In this document: positions 15,222 through 25,222 of the stretch, piece by piece
Position numbering within the stretch: the stretch's first letter is position 1
Layout: each line of letters opens with the position of its first letter
NCBI GenBank assembly: GCA_030524435.1
Contig: JAUNGS010000008.1
Location: 1 to 51,881, forward strand
DNA from: Eubacterium sp.
GTDB taxonomy: Bacteria > Bacillota > Clostridia > Eubacteriales > Eubacteriaceae
Length of the DNA stretch: 51,881 bases
Direction: 5' to 3'
Program-made: the position numbers and the translations under genes
The notes under the pieces: model-generated
Seen by the model: the letters and a program-made list of their open reading frames with translations, nothing else
Databases searched by the model: none
What the model was told of the DNA's origin: nothing

Positions 15222-16182
15222 GGATCGCCTGTCCCTGGGCATTGACACCAGCAATTACACCACCTCCATCGCCCTGGCCAGGGCTTCAGGGGAGGTGGTC
15301 TACACCGCCGGCAAGCTCCTTGAGGTCAGGGCCGGGGAGCGGGGCCTCAGACAGTCCGAGGCCTTGTATCAGCACGTGGTCAATTTTCCAGAGCTGATGG
15401 CAAATATTCCAGAGACCTTCGATTTAAAGCGGGATTTGGCCGTCATCTGCTATTCCGACAGACCCAGGCCTTTAGAGGACTCCTACATGCCCGTCTTTCG
15501 GGCGGGGATCGGGCATGCCAGGGCTTTGGCCAAAGCCCTGGATATTCCTGCCATGGCAGTGAGCCATCAGGAAAACCATATCCGGGCGGCCATCTACGGC
15601 GCCGGCATCACCCCGGAGGAACTGAGCTTTCCTCTGCTGGCCACCCATTTTTCCGGGGGAACCTCGGAGATTTTGCTGGTTGAGACAAGGTCAGGGGGCT
15701 ACAACTGCAAAATTGTGGGAAAAACCCTGGATCTCAACGCCGGTCAGCTGGTGGACAGGGTCGGCGTCAGCCTGGGCCTCGGCTTTCCGGCGGGGAAGGC
15801 CCTGGAGGCCCTGGCTCAGCGGGCTGAAGGCCGGGACTGTGTCATACCCTCCACCGTGGAGGGCATGAACTTCCATTTTTCCGGCCAGGAAAACAAGGCG
15901 GCCCAGCTGCTTGAGACGGGGGCAGCCCCCGAGGAAATTGCCTACGGCGTGCTGCGCTCTGTGGCCAAGACCTTAATTAAGACCATCGGCCGGGGAGCGT
16001 CCCGCTTTGAGGTCGGTGATGTCCTCTTTTCCGGCGGCGTCATGTCCAACCAGATTATTCGCAGTATTGTGGAGCGGGGGCTTTCTAGAAAGCGGCTCAG
16101 ACTGCATTTTTCCGAGCCCCGCTTTGCGGCGGACAATGCGGCGGGCTGTGCCCTCATGGGGGCGGATCACCTGCGCTTGTAA
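15205..16182 (+). CDS. Kae1/TsaD-like (peptidase M22 family) protein
   Basis: A 325-residue ASKHA-fold protein of the TsaD/Kae1 family, but distinct from true TsaD: the N-terminus LGIDTSNYTTSIAL replaces the usual LGIETSCDETAAA pattern. The metal-binding H-x-E-x-H motif is retained as HQENH near residue 117. Phosphate-binding-like segments are visible (GGTSE near 154; FSGGVMSNQ near 275). True TsaD, with TsaB and TsaE, makes the t6A tRNA modification; the role of this paralogue is not known to me. It occurs between nusB and xseA in Clostridia. It starts inside nusB, with overlap of 17 bases. Confidence 0.8.
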   Translation: MAARTEDRLSLGIDTSNYTTSIALARASGEVVYTAGKLLEVRAGERGLRQSEALYQHVVNFPELMANIPETFDLKRDLAVICYSDRPRPLEDSYMPVFRAGIGHARALAKALDIPAMAVSHQENHIRAAIYGAGITPEELSFPLLATHFSGGTSEILLVETRSGGYNCKIVGKTLDLNAGQLVDRVGVSLGLGFPAGKALEALAQRAEGRDCVIPSTVEGMNFHFSGQENKAAQLLETGAAPEEIAYGVLRSVAKTLIKTIGRGASRFEVGDVLFSGGVMSNQIIRSIVERGLSRKRLRLHFSEPRFAADNAAGCALMGADHLRL

Positions 16183-16199
16183 GCATTAAGGAGGCCTTT

Positions 16200-17402
16200 A
16201 TGATCACACGGGCTTTGAGTGTCACCGAAGTCAATCATTTTATCAAAACCATGCTGGATGGCAACAGCGTCCTCAAAAAGCTTTTGGTGGAGGGGGAGAT
16301 TTCAAATCTGAAGTTTCATTCCTCGGGGCACCTTTACTTCTCTCTGAAGGACGCCCAGAGCAGAATTGCCTGCGTCATGTTCAGAAGCAGCGCCCAGACC
16401 CTGAAGTTTCGCCCTGAGGAGGGGATGAAGGTCATCATCCGAGGCAGCGTCTCGGTGTTTGAGCGCAACGGGCAGTACCAGGTCTACGCCCGTTCCATGG
16501 AGCCCCAGGGTATAGGCGCTCTGTACCAGGCCTTCGAGCAGCTCAAAAAGCAGTACGAGGCTTTGGGCTGGACCGATCCATCCCTTAAAAGGCCCATGCC
16601 GGAGGCGGTGGAGGTGGTGGGCATCGTCACCTCCCCCACCGGGGCGGCCATTCGGGATATGATCTCGGTGATCCGCCGAAGAAACCCGGGGATCAAGATT
16701 ATTCTGCGCCCGGCCCTGGTTCAGGGCGAGGGGGCAGCCCAGGACATCGCTGCGGGCATCGAAGCCCTCAATGCCCGGGATGATGTGGACGTCATCATCG
16801 CCGGCCGGGGCGGGGGTTCCATGGAGGATCTCTGGGCCTTCAACGAGGCGGTGGTCTGCGAGGCCATCCACGCCTCAAGGGTGCCGGTGGTGTCGGCGGT
16901 GGGCCACGAGACGGACTTTACCATCGCCGATTTTGTGGCGGATTTTAGAGCACCGACCCCCTCGGTGGCCGGAGAGCTGGTGGCCGAGGACCAGACGGTG
17001 CTCAGGGAGCGCCTGGCGGGGCTGATCTGGCAGATGCGCCGGGGAATGACGGCAGCCATCGAGGCCCTGGAGGGAAGGCTGTCGGCCCTGACCTTAAGGC
17101 TTGACCACGCCAGCCCCGAGACCGCCATCTGCGAGGAGCGTCTGGCCCTGGATCTTCTCCAGGACAGGATTCAGCGGGCGGCCTTGGGCGAGGTTACGGC
17201 CTATAAAAATCGATTGGCCCTTTTGGAAAAGCGGCTGGAGATTTTGAATCCCGAGCACGTTTTAAAACGGGGCTACGCCCTGGCCAGGCTGGAGGCCGGG
17301 GGGCTTTTGACCTCGGCGGCGGCGGCCAGGGAACAGGACAGAATACGGTTAAAGTTTTATGATGGCGAGGTTTCGGCGGCCATCATCAAGGAGGACAGAT
17401 AA
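16200..17402 (+). CDS. xseA: exodeoxyribonuclease VII large subunit
   Basis: XseA, 400 residues, forms with several XseB copies an exonuclease that degrades single-stranded DNA from both ends in repair. The N-terminal OB fold is seen in VTEVNHFIKTML and GEISNLKFHSSGHLYFSLKD (in part), followed by the catalytic core with GRGGGSMEDLWAFN near residue 200 and SAVGHETDFTI near residue 232. The C-terminal half is a long coiled coil that binds XseB. AGGAGG lies upstream. The next gene begins directly after its stop codon. Confidence 0.96.
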   Translation: MITRALSVTEVNHFIKTMLDGNSVLKKLLVEGEISNLKFHSSGHLYFSLKDAQSRIACVMFRSSAQTLKFRPEEGMKVIIRGSVSVFERNGQYQVYARSMEPQGIGALYQAFEQLKKQYEALGWTDPSLKRPMPEAVEVVGIVTSPTGAAIRDMISVIRRRNPGIKIILRPALVQGEGAAQDIAAGIEALNARDDVDVIIAGRGGGSMEDLWAFNEAVVCEAIHASRVPVVSAVGHETDFTIADFVADFRAPTPSVAGELVAEDQTVLRERLAGLIWQMRRGMTAAIEALEGRLSALTLRLDHASPETAICEERLALDLLQDRIQRAALGEVTAYKNRLALLEKRLEILNPEHVLKRGYALARLEAGGLLTSAAAAREQDRIRLKFYDGEVSAAIIKEDR

Positions 17403-17624
17403 ATGGCCACAAAGAAATTAAAGACGAAGATGACCCGGCTGGAGACCATTGCCGATATGCTGGAGAGCGGCGAGCTGGAGCTTGAAAAGGCCATGACCCT
17501 CTACGAGGAGGGCATGAAGCTGGCGGCGGAATGCGGTGCTGAGCTCGACGGCGCCTATGAGAAGGTCATGGCGCTTTCGGCTCAGGGAGAAGAGATACCC
17601 TACGAGGAAGAGGTGGAAGCATGA
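17403..17624 (+). CDS. xseB: exodeoxyribonuclease VII small subunit
   Basis: XseB, 73 residues, a helical hairpin that wraps the coiled coil of XseA. The family signature LETIADMLESGELELEKAMTLYEEG is present in residues 12-36 (quoted in part as LESGELELEKAM). It begins immediately after the xseA stop with no gap, and its last four bases form an ATGA overlap with the ispA start. Tight coupling fits the need for excess small subunit. Confidence 0.95.
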   Translation: MATKKLKTKMTRLETIADMLESGELELEKAMTLYEEGMKLAAECGAELDGAYEKVMALSAQGEEIPYEEEVEA

Positions 17625-18517
17625 AAGACTTCAAAGGTGAATTAGAACAGCGGACAGAGCATATCGATGCGGCCCTCAACGCCTGCTTCGAGAAAAAATT
17701 TGAGGCGCCGGACAATATCGTCTCGGCCATGAAGTACAGTCTTTTTGCCGGGGGCAAGCGGCTGAGACCGGTGTTGATGATGGAGGCCTGCCGCTGCTTT
17801 GGCGGCGACGAGGCGGCGGTGGTTCCCCTGGCCTGTGCCATTGAGATGATCCACACCTACTCCTTGATCCACGACGACCTGCCAGCCATGGACAACGATG
17901 ATCTGCGCCGGGGCAAGCCCACCAACCACAAGGTCTACGGGGAGAACATGGCCATTTTGGCCGGGGATGCCCTGCTGAACTACGCCATGGAAATCGCTGT
18001 GGACGGCATGCCCTTCGATACCTTAGAGCACGCCAGAATCTACGGCAGGGCCTTCAGGGTGCTGGCCGAGGCCGCCGGGGTCAACGGCATGATCGGCGGA
18101 CAGACCGGCGATATCCTCAGCGAAAACATGGAAATCAACGAGGAGCAGCTGTTCTACATCCACGCCCACAAAACCGGCGCTCTGCTGAAGGCCGCAATCC
18201 TCTGCGGTGCTCTGGTCGGCGGCGCCGACGCCGAGAGTCTCAGGGCCCTGGAGCGCTACAGTGAAAAAATCGGTCTGGCCTTCCAGATCGTCGACGATAT
18301 GCTCGACGTTCTGGGGGATGAAAAGACTTTGGGCAAGCCCATCGGCAGCGATGAAAAGAACCACAAGACCACCTTTGTGACCCTCTACGGCATGGCCTCC
18401 TCCGAAGAAAAGGTTGCGGAGCTGGAAGCCGGCGCCCTAGAGGATCTGGCCCAGGTTAAGGGCGATACAGCCTTCCTCAAGGCCATGGTCAGATATATTT
18501 GCCATCGAAATAAGTAG
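17621..18517 (+). CDS. ispA: short-chain polyprenyl (farnesyl) diphosphate synthase
   Basis: Trans-isoprenyl diphosphate synthase of 298 residues that condenses isopentenyl and dimethylallyl or geranyl diphosphate, giving farnesyl diphosphate (or geranylgeranyl in some members) for undecaprenyl carriers. The two aspartate-rich metal sites are visible: DDLPAMDNDD (near residue 85; an insertion of two residues as in type II bacterial enzymes) and FQIVDDMLD (near 222). FAGGKRLRP at about residue 43 binds the diphosphate. It ends the nusB-xseAB-ispA run, an arrangement common in Bacillota. Confidence 0.93.
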   Translation: MKDFKGELEQRTEHIDAALNACFEKKFEAPDNIVSAMKYSLFAGGKRLRPVLMMEACRCFGGDEAAVVPLACAIEMIHTYSLIHDDLPAMDNDDLRRGKPTNHKVYGENMAILAGDALLNYAMEIAVDGMPFDTLEHARIYGRAFRVLAEAAGVNGMIGGQTGDILSENMEINEEQLFYIHAHKTGALLKAAILCGALVGGADAESLRALERYSEKIGLAFQIVDDMLDVLGDEKTLGKPIGSDEKNHKTTFVTLYGMASSEEKVAELEAGALEDLAQVKGDTAFLKAMVRYICHRNK

Positions 18518-18532
18518 GCAGTTTATTTTAAA

Positions 18533-18620
18533 AACCTGAATCGAAAAATGCCGTCTTCAGCCTTGTTTTGATAGTCAAGGCCTGAAGACGGCATAAGGTT
18601 TCGATTCAGGTTCTTTTTTT
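18533..18620. terminator. large bidirectional terminator hairpin
   Basis: AACCTGAATCGAAA (18533-18546) pairs with TTTCGATTCAGGTT (18599-18612); ATGCCGTCTTCAG (18548-18560) pairs with CTGAAGACGGCAT (18582-18594); CCTTG (18561-18565) pairs with CAAGG (18576-18580). That is 32 base pairs in total. A T-run follows on the + strand, and the - strand has T after the mirror stem, so it serves both ispA and the convergent bceB gene. Confidence 0.85.
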
Positions 18621-18628
18621 ATTATTTT

Positions 18629-20686
18629 CTAGACGCGCTGCCTTTTTTCTTTGAGAATACTCAGGCTGCCCAGGCAGGTGGCCAGGAAGTAGGCGCCGTA
18701 GATCAGCACCAGAATGACGGCGACGATGCCGGAATTGCCGGCCACATCCACATCGCCGAAGAAGGCAACGAACTCGTTGGCGGCCTGGATCCCCACCACC
18801 GAGTGGACGATAGCCAGGGCCAGGGGCAGCAGAAAGTAGATGGCGATCTGGGTAAAGAGGGCGCGGCGCAGCATGCTCTGCTCGACGCCGATTTTCTTTA
18901 AAAGGGCGTAGCGCGGGGTGCTGTCGGCGGCCTCGGAGAGCTGCTGCAGGGCCAAGATGGCGGCGCTGGCGATTAAAAAGACGAAGCCGATGTAGATGCC
19001 CAGATAGGTGGTGGTCAGCTTGATAAAGAGGTTCTGGGTGTAAATGCCCTCCTTGTCTGCACAGCTGAGGCCAGAGCCGCTGCTGTAGTCAAATATGGCG
19101 GCGGATTCCAGTTCCCGGCCGATGGCCTGGGCCTCGGGGGTGTCTTTGTAGTTGATGCTCAGCTGGCTTGAGGTCACAGGCAGGGTGTCTGCGATGGCGT
19201 CGGGCAGAACAAAGAGCCCCATATTGCCGAAGGAGAAGGAGGTGGCGGTGGTGATGACCATGGCCTTGTCCGTCAGGCTGCTCAGAGTTTTTCCGCCTAC
19301 AGTGATTTGGCCATTTTTTTCAATAAAGCTGTTGACTGAGGCGGCGATTTGGGGAAAGTCGTAGGTCAGAAGAAACTGATCCTCGGCCAAAGCGACGGGG
19401 CTTTTTCCCAGGGCGGCCAGCTGTTTATTAAAATCTGACAGGGAAATGACCGTCAGTGGCTCCTGCTTGAGCAGCTGCAGGGTGTCCTCACCGGCCAGGC
19501 TTACCAGCGCCGAGTTGTCGTAGGCCAGAACGGTGCCGAAAAGGGTATCGGTGGTGGTGCGGGTGTGGGTTTGCACCAGGGTGTCGGCAAGGGCCTCGGT
19601 GTCGAAGCCCACACTGTTGAGGTAGGCTGTAATATCGTCGTGGTAGGGCGGCAGCGCCGTTGAGGGATCCTCCTGCGCCTCAAGCTTATTGCTGGTGATG
19701 GTGATGTCGAAGGGAGTCATGGCCTCGGTGGAGCCGGTGAGGGTGTTGGCCAGGCTGATGCCCGTGGACAGGGTGCCGATGGTCATCAGCAGCATGATGC
19801 AGATGACGGTCATGGAGACGAAGGTGGTGTTGATCTTGCTGTTGAGCTGTCTCAGGACAAACATGTTTAAACCCCGCAGATAGAGGCGTTTATTGGCCTG
19901 AACGGCTCGGAGCAGAAAGCCCGACAGGGACATGAAAAACAGCAGGGTGCCGATGCAGCCCAGAATCAGCGAGGCCGCAAATTTTTCGTTGATGTAGACC
20001 ATGCCGTTGGTGAGAATCAGGTAGTAGGCCGCCCCCAGACAGAGGATGGATAAAATGAAAAGCACCACGGCGTGCCAGAGCTTTTTGGCCTTGAAGCTTT
20101 CGTTTTGCCTGTCGGCGGACAGCAGGTCAATGAGCTTGTATCGGGAGATGGATAGGGTGTTGAAGACCATGGTGATGACAAAGATGATGCCGAAGTACAG
20201 CACCGTCTTGCCGCAGGCCGCAGGGGAGAACACAAATTTAAACTCGATGAAGGGCGCCTCAAAGAGCTTGGCGGTGGCCACGGCCATGAATTCCGAGATG
20301 AAAAAGCCCAGAACAATCCCCGCCGCCAAAGAGACGATACCGATGATCAGGGTTTCTAAGACGAGGATGGTCGACATGCCCCGCCGGGACATGCCCAGGG
20401 TCATGTAAATCCCCAGCTCCTTTTTACGGCGCTTGATTAAAAACTTGTTGGCGTAGAGCACCAAAAAGGCCAGGATGATGGAGATAAAGACCGAGACATA
20501 GCCCATGATGCCGGTTAGGGTTTTGAAAACCGACGCCTGCTGGCTGGTGACGGACAGCATGGCCTGCTGGGAGTCGATGGCATTAAAAACGTAGAAGATA
20601 CAGACGCCGAAGGTCAGGGTCAGAAAATAGATGGTATAGTCTCTAACGCTGCGGCGGACGTTTTTTAGGGCGAGCTTAGAGTACAT
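18629..20686 (-). CDS. bceB: BceB-type ABC permease of peptide-antibiotic resistance
   Basis: FtsX-family permease of 685 residues, with ten expected membrane helices and a large extracellular domain between helices 7 and 8, as in BceB. Segments such as GTLSTGISLANTLTG and LLKKIGVEQSMLRRALFTQIAIYFLLPLALA (both in part) fit. BceAB transporters free lipid II-cycle targets from bacitracin-like peptides and also act as the sensor for their histidine kinase. It overlaps the ATPase gene by 11 bases and is in the same - strand module as a matching kinase and regulator. The exact peptide is not shown by sequence. Confidence 0.88.
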   Translation of the reverse strand: MYSKLALKNVRRSVRDYTIYFLTLTFGVCIFYVFNAIDSQQAMLSVTSQQASVFKTLTGIMGYVSVFISIILAFLVLYANKFLIKRRKKELGIYMTLGMSRRGMSTILVLETLIIGIVSLAAGIVLGFFISEFMAVATAKLFEAPFIEFKFVFSPAACGKTVLYFGIIFVITMVFNTLSISRYKLIDLLSADRQNESFKAKKLWHAVVLFILSILCLGAAYYLILTNGMVYINEKFAASLILGCIGTLLFFMSLSGFLLRAVQANKRLYLRGLNMFVLRQLNSKINTTFVSMTVICIMLLMTIGTLSTGISLANTLTGSTEAMTPFDITITSNKLEAQEDPSTALPPYHDDITAYLNSVGFDTEALADTLVQTHTRTTTDTLFGTVLAYDNSALVSLAGEDTLQLLKQEPLTVISLSDFNKQLAALGKSPVALAEDQFLLTYDFPQIAASVNSFIEKNGQITVGGKTLSSLTDKAMVITTATSFSFGNMGLFVLPDAIADTLPVTSSQLSINYKDTPEAQAIGRELESAAIFDYSSGSGLSCADKEGIYTQNLFIKLTTTYLGIYIGFVFLIASAAILALQQLSEAADSTPRYALLKKIGVEQSMLRRALFTQIAIYFLLPLALAIVHSVVGIQAANEFVAFFGDVDVAGNSGIVAVILVLIYGAYFLATCLGSLSILKEKRQRV

Positions 20687-21452
20687 TGCTGCTGCCTCCT
20701 CCCAGAAGACTGACCACGTCGATGATTCGGTTGAAGAAAACCTTCCGGCTGTCGTCGCCTCGGATCAGCTCGTTGAATATTTTGCCGTCCTTGATAAAGA
20801 GGATGCGCTTGCACCAGCTGGCGGTGAAGGCGTCGTGGGTGACCATGAGGATGGTGGCGGCCAGCTGTTCATTTAAGGTGTCGAAGGTTTCCAAAAGCAT
20901 TCTGGCAGATTTGGAGTCCAGGGCACCGGTGGGCTCGTCGGCTAAAATCAGCGCGGGCTTGGTGATGATGGCCCGGGCGCTGGCCACCCGCTGCTTTTGG
21001 CCGCCGGAGATCTGGTAGGGGTACTTGTCTAAAATATCGTAGACGTCCAGGCGCTTGGCCACGGTTTTAACCCGCTTGTCGATGGTTTTGGCGGGGACCT
21101 TTAAAATGGTCAAAGCCAGGGCGATATTCTCGTAGGCCGTCAGGGTGTCTAAGAGATTGAAGTCCTGGAAGATAAAGCCCAGCTCCTCGCGGCGGAAATG
21201 GGCCAGCTGCTTTGCCTTCAGGGCGGTGATGTCCCGGCCGCCGATGTAGATGTGGCCGGCGGTGACGGTGTCGATGGTGGACACGCAGTTGAGTAGGGTG
21301 GTTTTGCCGCTGCCCGAGGCGCCCATGATGCCGATGTACTCGCCCCGCTCAACCTCAAAGCTGATGTCGTCCACGGCCTTGGTGAGGTTTCCCTTGCTGC
21401 CGTAATATTTTTCAATGTGCTGAACCGATAGGATCGCTTGTGTTTTTTCCAT
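20676..21452 (-). CDS. bceA: BceA-type ABC ATPase
   Basis: ATP-binding subunit of 258 residues. Walker A GASGSGKTT near residue 45, signature ISGGQKQRVASARA near 148, Walker B ALILADEPTGALD near 168, and the switch region VTHDAFTAS. I place the start at the ATG at 21452 because AAGGAG lies upstream on the - strand; the open frame extends 23 codons further, across the promoter. It is preceded by a BceR operator (21542-21555) and a TATACT -10, so the transporter pair has its own inducible promoter separate from the kinase and regulator genes. Confidence 0.92.
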   Translation of the reverse strand: MEKTQAILSVQHIEKYYGSKGNLTKAVDDISFEVERGEYIGIMGASGSGKTTLLNCVSTIDTVTAGHIYIGGRDITALKAKQLAHFRREELGFIFQDFNLLDTLTAYENIALALTILKVPAKTIDKRVKTVAKRLDVYDILDKYPYQISGGQKQRVASARAIITKPALILADEPTGALDSKSARMLLETFDTLNEQLAATILMVTHDAFTASWCKRILFIKDGKIFNELIRGDDSRKVFFNRIIDVVSLLGGGSSNVL

Positions 21453-21491
21453 ATGCTTGCTCCTTTTGGACGTTTGTCCTGTGATGCCTTT

Positions 21492-21497
21492 AGTATA
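21492..21497 (-). promoter_or_regulatory. -10 of inducible bceA promoter
   Basis: On the - strand the sequence reads TATACT at 21497-21492, about 40 bases before the bceA start. There is no good -35, as expected for a promoter needing an activator (the operator at 21542-21555 lies upstream). Confidence 0.55.
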
Positions 21498-21541
21498 CCG
21501 CGGCCTTGGGGAGGCTGCCATCGAAGGTTCTTACAGGAGAC

Positions 21542-21555
21542 TTACATTTTTGTCA
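21542..21555 (-). promoter_or_regulatory. BceR-type operator
   Basis: On the - strand TGACA, four A and TGTAA. This fits the published consensus TNACA-N4-TGTAA upstream of BceAB-type transporter operons. It overlaps the stop codon of the kinase gene, with the -10 about 45 bases downstream. Confidence 0.75.
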
Positions 21556-22573
21556 CAATGGCCTCGTCGAAAACGGGAAAGACGATTTTTGCGGTGGTGC
21601 CGACGCCGACCTCCGAGGACAGGGTCAATGTCAGTCCTAGGTGCTGACAGAGCTTGTGGGCCAGGTAAAGCCCCAGCCCCGTGGCGTTGCGGTTTTGCAG
21701 GCGGCCGTTTTTCCCGGTGAAGCCCTTGTAGAGGACCCGGGGGAGGTCGCGGGGATCGATGCCCACGCCGTTGTCTGAGATAAGCAGGGTCGCCTCCGAG
21801 TGCCCCTTCAGGGCGCTGATGGTGATCTTAGGCGGCTCGTCTTTGGAGAAATCCAGGTATTTCAGGGCGTTGCCCACCAGCTGGGCGACGATGAATTCCA
21901 GCCATTTGCCGTCGGAGTAGACGGTGCAGTCCAGGTCTGTAAGCTCTAAACGTATTTTCTGGCGGATAAAGCTGCGGGCGTTTCTCCGGATGACGGGATT
22001 AACCACGGTGTCCAAGGAAAGGCTGCGGATGGTATAATCCTTTTCCACGCTGCCGCTTCTGGCGTAGAACAGGGCCTGGGTGATGTAATCCTCGATCTGT
22101 CCCAGGTCGTCGCCGAGGCCCAGGGCAGCGATTTCCGGATGATTTTCCAGAGTCAGGCGGAGGGAGGCGATGGGGGTTTTGATCTCGTGAACCCAGCTCT
22201 CCACAAATTCCCGGTAGTCCTGGGCGTTTCTCTTGTGATCGCCGATGTGGTCATTCATATCCTTGCCCAAAACCTTCAGGATATCGTAGAGCAGCTGGCC
22301 CTCCAGAAAGGATGGCCAGGGCAGAAGCTCCGGCAGCAGGGATTTTTGATCCAGCTCCTCCAGGGTTTTAAACAGGGTGTTGTAGAAACGGGCTCTGATG
22401 AAAAAATCGCCCAGAAAAAAGCCGGTCAAAGTCAGGGTGGGCACCAGGATTAAAAAGAAAATGGAGAAGGTGTCCAGGGCAAAAAGAGACAGACTGAAGG
22501 CCAGAAAGCCCAGGACCAGGACGGCGGCGATAATTTTCAGCAGGTGAGCTCTGAGATAATCGGAAAATTTCAT
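21542..22573 (-). CDS. bceS: BceS-type intramembrane-sensing histidine kinase
   Basis: Sensor kinase of 343 residues with two N-terminal membrane helices (about residues 10-32 and 33-57) and almost no extracellular loop, the hallmark of kinases that read the state of a BceAB transporter. The H box is ESWVHEIKTPIASL near residue 120, and the ATP-binding part includes DNGVGIDPRDLPRVLYKGFTG (in part) and GLGLYLA. The start codon lies four bases from the end of the regulator gene. It should phosphorylate the partner regulator, which turns on bceAB through the operator at 21542. Confidence 0.9.
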   Translation of the reverse strand: MKFSDYLRAHLLKIIAAVLVLGFLAFSLSLFALDTFSIFFLILVPTLTLTGFFLGDFFIRARFYNTLFKTLEELDQKSLLPELLPWPSFLEGQLLYDILKVLGKDMNDHIGDHKRNAQDYREFVESWVHEIKTPIASLRLTLENHPEIAALGLGDDLGQIEDYITQALFYARSGSVEKDYTIRSLSLDTVVNPVIRRNARSFIRQKIRLELTDLDCTVYSDGKWLEFIVAQLVGNALKYLDFSKDEPPKITISALKGHSEATLLISDNGVGIDPRDLPRVLYKGFTGKNGRLQNRNATGLGLYLAHKLCQHLGLTLTLSSEVGVGTTAKIVFPVFDEAIVTKM

Positions 22574-22576
22574 GGC

Positions 22577-23239
22577 TCACACCATATAGCCCTGGCCGCG
22601 CTTGGTGATGAGGTAATCTGCGGCCCCCAGGGCGTCCAGCTTTTTCCTGAGGCGGTTGATGTTGACCGTTAAGGTGTTGTCGTCCACAAAGGCGTCGGAC
22701 TGCCACAGGGCGTTCATCAAGTCCTCCCGGGAGACGATCTGATCCTTCCGGGAAATCAGAATATTCAGGAGGCCAATCTCATTTTTTGTCAGCTCGGCCT
22801 CCTCCCCGCCAAAGTACACGCTGCCCCGGGAGAGATCCAGGGTCAGGCCCTTGTGGGACAGCTGGCTGCCCTGGGTTTTGGGATGGGTGCGCTTGAGCAC
22901 CGAGGTGATTCTGGCCAGCAGGATCTGGGTGTTGTAGGGCTTGGTGACAAAATCGTCGGCGCCCAAATTCATGCTCATGAGCTCGTCCATCTCACTGTCT
23001 CTGCTGGTGACGATGATGATGGGCAGCTCCGACTGCTTTCGTATTTCCCGGCAGATATAGTAGCCGTCGTAGACGGGCAGGTTTAAGTCCAGCAGAAGCA
23101 AATCGGCGTCTGAGGACAGCACGGCGGGGACGAGGTGCTCAAAGTCCTCGGGGGCCGTGACTTTGTAGCCGTAGCGCTTTAAAAAGGCGGCGAGCTCCTG
23201 GCGGATGCCGGGGTCGTCTTCGATAATCATGATGTGCAT
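22577..23239 (-). CDS. bceR: BceR-type response regulator (OmpR family)
   Basis: Response regulator of 220 residues. The receiver domain has the acidic pair (IIEDDPG), the phosphorylated Asp in LLLDLNLPVYDG near residue 51 and the Lys in VTKPYN near 101. The C-terminal winged helix includes LTKNEIGLLNILI and the recognition helix near TLTVNINRLRKKL. GGAGAT lies upstream of the ATG at 23239. It is the first gene of the bceRS pair. Homologues respond to bacitracin, nisin or related peptides. Confidence 0.93.
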   Translation of the reverse strand: MHIMIIEDDPGIRQELAAFLKRYGYKVTAPEDFEHLVPAVLSSDADLLLLDLNLPVYDGYYICREIRKQSELPIIIVTSRDSEMDELMSMNLGADDFVTKPYNTQILLARITSVLKRTHPKTQGSQLSHKGLTLDLSRGSVYFGGEEAELTKNEIGLLNILISRKDQIVSREDLMNALWQSDAFVDDNTLTVNINRLRKKLDALGAADYLITKRGQGYMV

Positions 23240-23419
23240 GGGATCTCCTTTCGGCTATCAAAACAGTCTTATGATTGTCTATTATAGCATGTCTTTGGAA
23301 AAGTTTGCCGGGTACCTTTAAAAAAGCTGGGGAAAAGACGCCCAAAAGCGTCAATGAGGCGCAGGGGCGGTGAAAACGGCGGCAATTTTGTACTTTTTTT
23401 TGTAATAGGGAAAAAAGAC

Positions 23420-23447
23420 TTGAACTTTTTTAAAAAAGGGGTAAGAT
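23420..23447 (+). promoter_or_regulatory. sigma-A promoter of pyrG
   Basis: TTGAAC (23420-23425), a 16-base spacer and TAAGAT (23442-23447). The pyrG start is about 115 bases beyond the expected start point. Confidence 0.6.
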
Positions 23448-23450
23448 AAT

Positions 23451-23504
23451 AAAGTCAGTAAGTTACTGTAAAAAAAAACCACTTTTTTGCAGTGACTTTT
23501 TTTA
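23451..23504 (+). terminator. pyrG leader hairpin (possible attenuator)
   Basis: AAGTTACTG (23460-23468) pairs with CAGTGACTT (23490-23498), extended by A and T pairs inside, followed by a run of T. An alternative left arm AAAGTCA (23451-23457) could instead pair with TGACTTT (23493-23499). It lies between promoter and gene, so transcript ending here would limit CTP synthase. No leading GGGC run as in the B. subtilis pyrG mechanism is seen. Confidence 0.55.
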
Positions 23505-23543
23505 TTTGGTCAATTTCTAGGGCCGAAAAGGGTTCTAAAATAA

Positions 23544-25181
<1,638 letters not shown>

Positions 25182-25190
25182 TCAGGCTTC

Positions 25191-25222
25191 AAGAGGCAGG
25201 ATAAACGCCTGCTTCTTTTTTT
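25191..25222 (+). terminator. terminator after pyrG
   Basis: AAGAGGCAGG (25191-25200) pairs with CCTGCTTCTT (25208-25217), then T. Confidence 0.75.
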
